Positions 7,007 through 9,790 of a stretch of 9,790 nt of DNA are shown here, piece by piece (position 1 is the stretch's first letter; every line of letters starts with the position of its first letter). Where the stretch lies: the NCBI GenBank assembly GCA_002296975.1, contig DBIS01000287.1:1-9790 (forward strand), given 5' to 3'. Origin of the DNA: Deltaproteobacteria bacterium UBA796 (GTDB lineage Bacteria; Myxococcota_A; UBA796). The translations under genes and the position numbers were made by a program. The notes below the pieces were generated by a model that had not been told where the DNA came from, searched no databases, and worked only from the letters and a program-made list of their open reading frames with translations.

Positions 7007-7526
7007 CTTAGAGACCAAATTAAAGGCCAGTATTCGGGACATTCCTGACTTTCCAAAAAAGGGAATTATCTTTAAAGATATCACCCCGATTTTGTCGGAC
7101 CCAGCCCTGTTAGGCGCAGTGATCGACCAGATGGCGGCCTTGTTTTCAGATGCGGGAATCACTGCCGTGGTGGGCATGGAGTCTCGGGGCTTTATTTTCG
7201 GAGCACCATTGGCCCTCAAGCTTAACTGCGCCTTTGTCCCGGCCCGAAAGCCCGGAAAACTGCCCTATACCAGCGTGGGCGTTGATTATGAGCTCGAGTA
7301 CGGCACTGCGCGTCTTGAGATGCACACCGACGCGGTCGGGCCTCAGGACAAGGTTTTGGTGGTTGACGACCTTCTCGCCACCGGCGGGACAGCAGCGGCC
7401 ACCAATGCGCTCATCACGAAACTCGGCGCCAAAGTGGTCGCAAACTGCTTTGTGATCGAGCTCGACTTCTTAGGGGGGCGAGACGTTCTGGGTGCTGTTT
7501 CGGTCACGAGTTTGGTCCATTATTAA
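6999..7526 (+). CDS. apt: Adenine phosphoribosyltransferase
   Basis: A cytosolic purine-salvage enzyme that makes AMP from adenine and PRPP. The 175-residue protein has the expected order of motifs: IRDIPDFPKKGIIFKDITPIL (about 12-32), GMESRGFIFGAPLA (59-72), ARKPGKLPY (82-90) and the PRPP-binding VLVVDDLLATGGTA (119-132). It closes with the usual IELDFLGGRDVL...SLVHY tail. The length is normal and the reading frame is intact, including a run of six G at 7473-7478. A strong AAGGAG precedes the ATG. It overlaps surE by 8 bases and the membrane-protein frame by up to 35 bases, forming a three-gene rightward run. Confidence 0.95.
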   Translation: MSDLETKLKASIRDIPDFPKKGIIFKDITPILSDPALLGAVIDQMAALFSDAGITAVVGMESRGFIFGAPLALKLNCAFVPARKPGKLPYTSVGVDYELEYGTARLEMHTDAVGPQDKVLVVDDLLATGGTAAATNALITKLGAKVVANCFVIELDFLGGRDVLGAVSVTSLVHY

Positions 7527-8583
7527 GTACCGGGGCCTCATTGCGAGCGCGGTGCTGGTGGCGCTGACCTATGGGCGGGCGCTTGGCTACGGCTTTCCCA
7601 GGTCCATCGACGCCAAGCTTGCTGAGGCGGTGAGCCTGGTAGACGGGCCGAGTCTTTTCAGCGGCATCATGATGGACCTCTCCCGCCTGGTCGACAGCGA
7701 CCCTGGCTTGAGTGCCTTGTGGCGACCTACAGTCAACCTCGCCTATTTGTTTTCTGGATGGCTTGGGGAAGGTGATGCATGGGCTTTCCGCCTGGTGTCG
7801 ATGACGGCCCTGGTGGTCATCGCCGCATCTGCGCGCCATATGGTGGGCCGCTCGCGGGGGCGGGACCTGGTGTTAGCGCTGACGGTATTTCATCCGATGA
7901 TGACTGCTGCCGTCCTTGACTTGGCCTCGATGCCGTCTTTGCTTATGGCGATGTTTGCCATATTGGCTGTTTCGAGCAGAGGCCGTATCGCATTTTTGGC
8001 GACCCTGGCTGCGATGGGCGCCCACGAGGCTGCGGCGATAATTCCCTTTATTGCCATGGGTTTTAGTCGGAATGCCAAAGGCGAAATGAGGGACCACGGC
8101 CGTTGGCGAACCCCACTGCTCGCGGTGTTGAGTTGGTGGGGATTGTTGAGCCTGCTCAAGGCTTTGGGTGTCCTTGGGGCTCAGGCAATATCAGTTCCCA
8201 ATGTTGCCGGGTTTAGCCAAGCCGCTGCACATGTTTGGTTTTATTTGGCCCGCTTGATCATCCCCACTTCACCCGTTTTTGCCCGAACACCACCCAGTTT
8301 TATTGAACCATGGCCGGCCTTGGCCTGGCTCGGGCTTTTGTTTGTTCTTTGGCTCTCGATTCGGGCTGGGCCCTCGAGAAAAACGCCTATTGGGCCAGGT
8401 TTTGCCGCCGGAGTTGTTTGTGTGTTGTTGGCATTGCTCGCATCGGGGGGGCTGTTGAGTGAAGTCCCTGGATATGGGGAGGGGCGCTGGCTTTCTCAAT
8501 CGTGGGTATGGCGTGGATGCTGGCCTCTCGACCGAGCCCACGGCTGGCAGCATGGACGGTGGTGCCGATTTGCGCTGTGGTAA
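7492..8583 (+). CDS. Polytopic membrane protein, 5' part of a frame-broken TMTC/GT-C-like gene
   Basis: The N-terminal part of what looks like one larger membrane/TPR protein. Starting at GTG 7492 (first start after an in-frame TAG at 7471), it shows about nine hydrophobic helices between residues 15 and 322. It also has features reminiscent of TMTC-type and other multi-TM/TPR proteins: WRPTVNLAYLFSGWLGEGDAWAFRLVSM after the first luminal/periplasmic loop, and AAMGAHEAAAIIPF later. The usual acidic pair after TM1 is not obvious (only SIDAKL), so glycosyltransferase activity is unproven. After about residue 330 the frame gives a Trp/Arg-rich tail that does not look like a membrane protein, while the next frame carries on with membrane helices, so residues 331-363 are probably out of frame. 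It overlaps apt by 35 bases, with only a weak upstream G-rich/GAG Shine-Dalgarno. A start at GTG 7552 would cut into the first helix. Confidence 0.7.
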   Translation: MLFRSRVWSIIKYRGLIASAVLVALTYGRALGYGFPRSIDAKLAEAVSLVDGPSLFSGIMMDLSRLVDSDPGLSALWRPTVNLAYLFSGWLGEGDAWAFRLVSMTALVVIAASARHMVGRSRGRDLVLALTVFHPMMTAAVLDLASMPSLLMAMFAILAVSSRGRIAFLATLAAMGAHEAAAIIPFIAMGFSRNAKGEMRDHGRWRTPLLAVLSWWGLLSLLKALGVLGAQAISVPNVAGFSQAAAHVWFYLARLIIPTSPVFARTPPSFIEPWPALAWLGLLFVLWLSIRAGPSRKTPIGPGFAAGVVCVLLALLASGGLLSEVPGYGEGRWLSQSWVWRGCWPLDRAHGWQHGRWCRFALW

Positions 8584-9200
8584 CGGTGTTGAGGGTTGGC
8601 GTGTGGGCCGAACCCATCAACCTGTGGGCGGAGTCTCATCGGGCTCGGCCAGCCGATGCGATGGTCTCTTTAGAGTATGGGAGCCGCTTGATATCTTCAA
8701 AGCCCAACCTCACTGTGGCATTGATGGAACAGGTGCTGGCTGCTGATGCTTCTCCGGAACAACGCAAGCGAGCCCACATTGGGGCCATTCAGGCGTGGTT
8801 CGAAATTGGAAACGAAAAACGAGCCTTACCCCATCTCTCTGCGGTTGCGGACCCCGATGAAAAAGAGGGGGGATGGTTGTTGGTGCGCCGCTGTATTCTC
8901 GAAACCCGTGTAGGGTTTCGAGAGGTAGACTATCCGGCCGGCACGGTGTTGAGCCCTCTGGCGAGGGTTTGTGCTGAGGCTGCGACACGCTTTCCTCGTC
9001 ATGCAGGGCTTGCGAATGCAGCAGGTGTAGAGGCGGCTATCCGCGGAGACATCAGTGCTGCTCAGACATTTTTGGAGCGCGCGCTGGAGATCGCTCCTCA
9101 TAATGGAGAATATCGCCGGAGCTTCAGCCTTATTCCCATCAATGTTTGGGCATGGGGTGGAGACGAGCCGCTCAGTCCAGATCGGATGGCGAGCCCTTAA
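8481..9200 (+). CDS. 3' part of the same membrane/TPR gene in shifted frame
   Basis: This frame (open from 8463 after a TGA at 8460) continues directly where the upstream frame loses sense. It has two hydrophobic helices (GALAFSIVGMAWMLA and LAAWTVVPICAVVTVLRV), then AEPINLWAESHRARPADAM, the kind of segment that links the last membrane helix to TPR repeats in TMTC-like proteins. TPR-like helical pairs follow, the clearest at about 8998-9105 (HAGLANAAGVEAAIRGDISAAQTFLERALEIAPHN-like). Restoring one base in the G run at 8481-8484 would join both parts into one protein of about 569 residues. If it were an independent gene it could start at GTG 8502, with no clear ribosome binding site. The last residues lie over the 3' end of coaE on the other strand. 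Confidence 0.7.
   Translation, partial: GALAFSIVGMAWMLASRPSPRLAAWTVVPICAVVTVLRVGVWAEPINLWAESHRARPADAMVSLEYGSRLISSKPNLTVALMEQVLAADASPEQRKRAHIGAIQAWFEIGNEKRALPHLSAVADPDEKEGGWLLVRRCILETRVGFREVDYPAGTVLSPLARVCAEAATRFPRHAGLANAAGVEAAIRGDISAAQTFLERALEIAPHNGEYRRSFSLIPINVWAWGGDEPLSPDRMASP
8897..8923. repeat. Perfect 11-bp inverted repeat inside the TPR region
   Basis: TCTCGAAACCC (8897-8907) and GGGTTTCGAGA (8913-8923) are exact reverse complements around a 5-base loop, GTGTA. There is no T run after either arm, so it does not look like an intrinsic terminator. It sits within coding sequence (ILETRVGFREV). Confidence 0.6.
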
Positions 9201-9783
9201 GCAGGGCGTAGGCCTTGTGTACTGTCTGCTCCAGGTCCTTAAGCTCACCTGAGTTGTCGATAACTTGTGTCGCGTGACTGGCTTTTTCGGCCATGGGCAT
9301 TTGGGCCTCTATCCAGCGCATAGCCGTGGCGGAATCACAGCCTTTTCGCTCAGTAAGTCGCCGTATTTGTTGGGTTTCTGAGCATGTGACAACCCAGAGG
9401 TGTGGGTACAAATTGGCGGACCCCGTCTCGACCAGCAAGGCCGCCTCAACAAATACAGTTGGGGCTCCACAGACTTGGGCAGCCTGAATGCGGGCGTTAA
9501 TCTCGGCGTGAATTTTGGGATGGGTAATGCCCTCAAGCTTGCGGCGAGAAGCAAGGTCGTCAAAAACGATTGCACCCAGGGCTTGCCGGTCGAGGTCACC
9601 CGATGGGAGAAGCACGCGCGCTCCGAAGGCATCAATAATATCGGCCAAGGCCTCACTCCCGGCGGCCACAACTTCTCGGGCGACGTCGTCAGCGTCCACC
9701 ACACGGGCACCGAGGGTGGATAGGATTTTCGCGACTGCACTCTTTCCAGTCGCGATGCCCCCTGTCAGACCAACCAAGGTCAA
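9172..9783 (-). CDS. coaE: Dephospho-CoA kinase
   Basis: A cytosolic P-loop kinase that phosphorylates the 3'-hydroxyl of dephospho-CoA, the last step of coenzyme A synthesis. The protein of about 203 residues begins with GLTGGIATGKS (5-15, Walker A). It continues with VVDADDVAREVV (the D-x-D substrate motif), RRKLEGITHPKIH, FVEAALLVETG (LL-E-type substrate/nucleotide region) and the lid segment RRLTERKG. The length is normal for the family. The first usable start in view is TTG 9783, only 7 bases from the window edge and with no room to see a ribosome binding site. The true start may lie a few codons beyond, and the frame stays open to the edge. The 3' end overlaps the convergent TPR gene by 29 bases. 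Confidence 0.93.
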   Translation of the reverse strand: MTLVGLTGGIATGKSAVAKILSTLGARVVDADDVAREVVAAGSEALADIIDAFGARVLLPSGDLDRQALGAIVFDDLASRRKLEGITHPKIHAEINARIQAAQVCGAPTVFVEAALLVETGSANLYPHLWVVTCSETQQIRRLTERKGCDSATAMRWIEAQMPMAEKASHATQVIDNSGELKDLEQTVHKAYALLKGSPSDLD

Positions 9784-9790
9784 GGCGTGC

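Noticed and set aside
8476..8490. Programmed -1 ribosomal frameshift joining the two halves of the membrane/TPR gene
   Set aside because: There is no canonical X-XXY-YYZ slippery heptamer; only a single GGG codon could re-pair. A missing base (error or mutation) explains it more simply, though it is not excluded.
1..9790. Mobile element, defence island, CRISPR array or structural RNA gene
   Set aside because: No transposase, integrase, nuclease cluster, spaced direct repeats or tRNA-like fold was found. The coding regions are accounted for by chromosomal-type genes.

Overview
The window looks like chromosomal DNA from a fairly G+C-rich bacterium (G+C content not computed). TTG and GTG starts are in use. 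The gene set combines a eukaryote-like Ser/Thr kinase with a proline-rich tail, a double HtrA protease of the fungal Nma111 / plant Deg7 type, HEAT-repeat and TPR proteins, and ordinary housekeeping genes (queD, surE, apt, coaE). This mix suggests a Gram-negative lineage of the former Deltaproteobacteria (Myxococcota or Bradymonadota-like). That placement is a low-confidence inference from gene content only.

Layout from left to right. A transmembrane Ser/Thr protein kinase runs leftward off the window edge (1-1317). Divergent from it is a large exported protease with one active and one degenerate trypsin fold and four PDZ-like modules (about 1387-4206). Its end overlaps queD (4193-4552). Converging on queD are two minus-strand genes: a small HEAT-repeat protein (5777-6166) followed by a glutaryl-CoA dehydrogenase (4558-5724). 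A 63-bp divergent gap holding a perfect 16-bp palindrome (6201-6216) separates the HEAT gene from a rightward run: surE (6230-7006), apt (6999-7526), and a polytopic membrane/TPR protein related in layout to TMTC-type proteins. That last gene is read in two frames (7492-8583 and about 8481-9200) and appears broken by a single missing base. It converges with and overlaps coaE (9172-9783, start near the right edge).

Functionally, the kinase and protease are candidates for envelope signalling and protein quality control. QueD belongs to queuosine/7-deazaguanine synthesis. GcdH belongs to lysine/tryptophan/aromatic catabolism through glutaryl-CoA. SurE and Apt form a tightly coupled nucleotide-turnover pair. 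CoaE is the last step of coenzyme A synthesis.

I do not see a new multi-gene defence or mobile system. There are no tRNA or rRNA genes, CRISPR arrays, IS elements or integrases, and no gene-free stretch exceeds 300 bases. The points most worth a second look are: the eukaryotic-type Deg7/Nma111 architecture in a bacterium; a 10-nt G/C homopolymer placed so that slippage in either direction would cut the kinase off before its membrane anchor; the perfect palindrome in the surE/HEAT divergent gap; and the frame break in the membrane/TPR gene.
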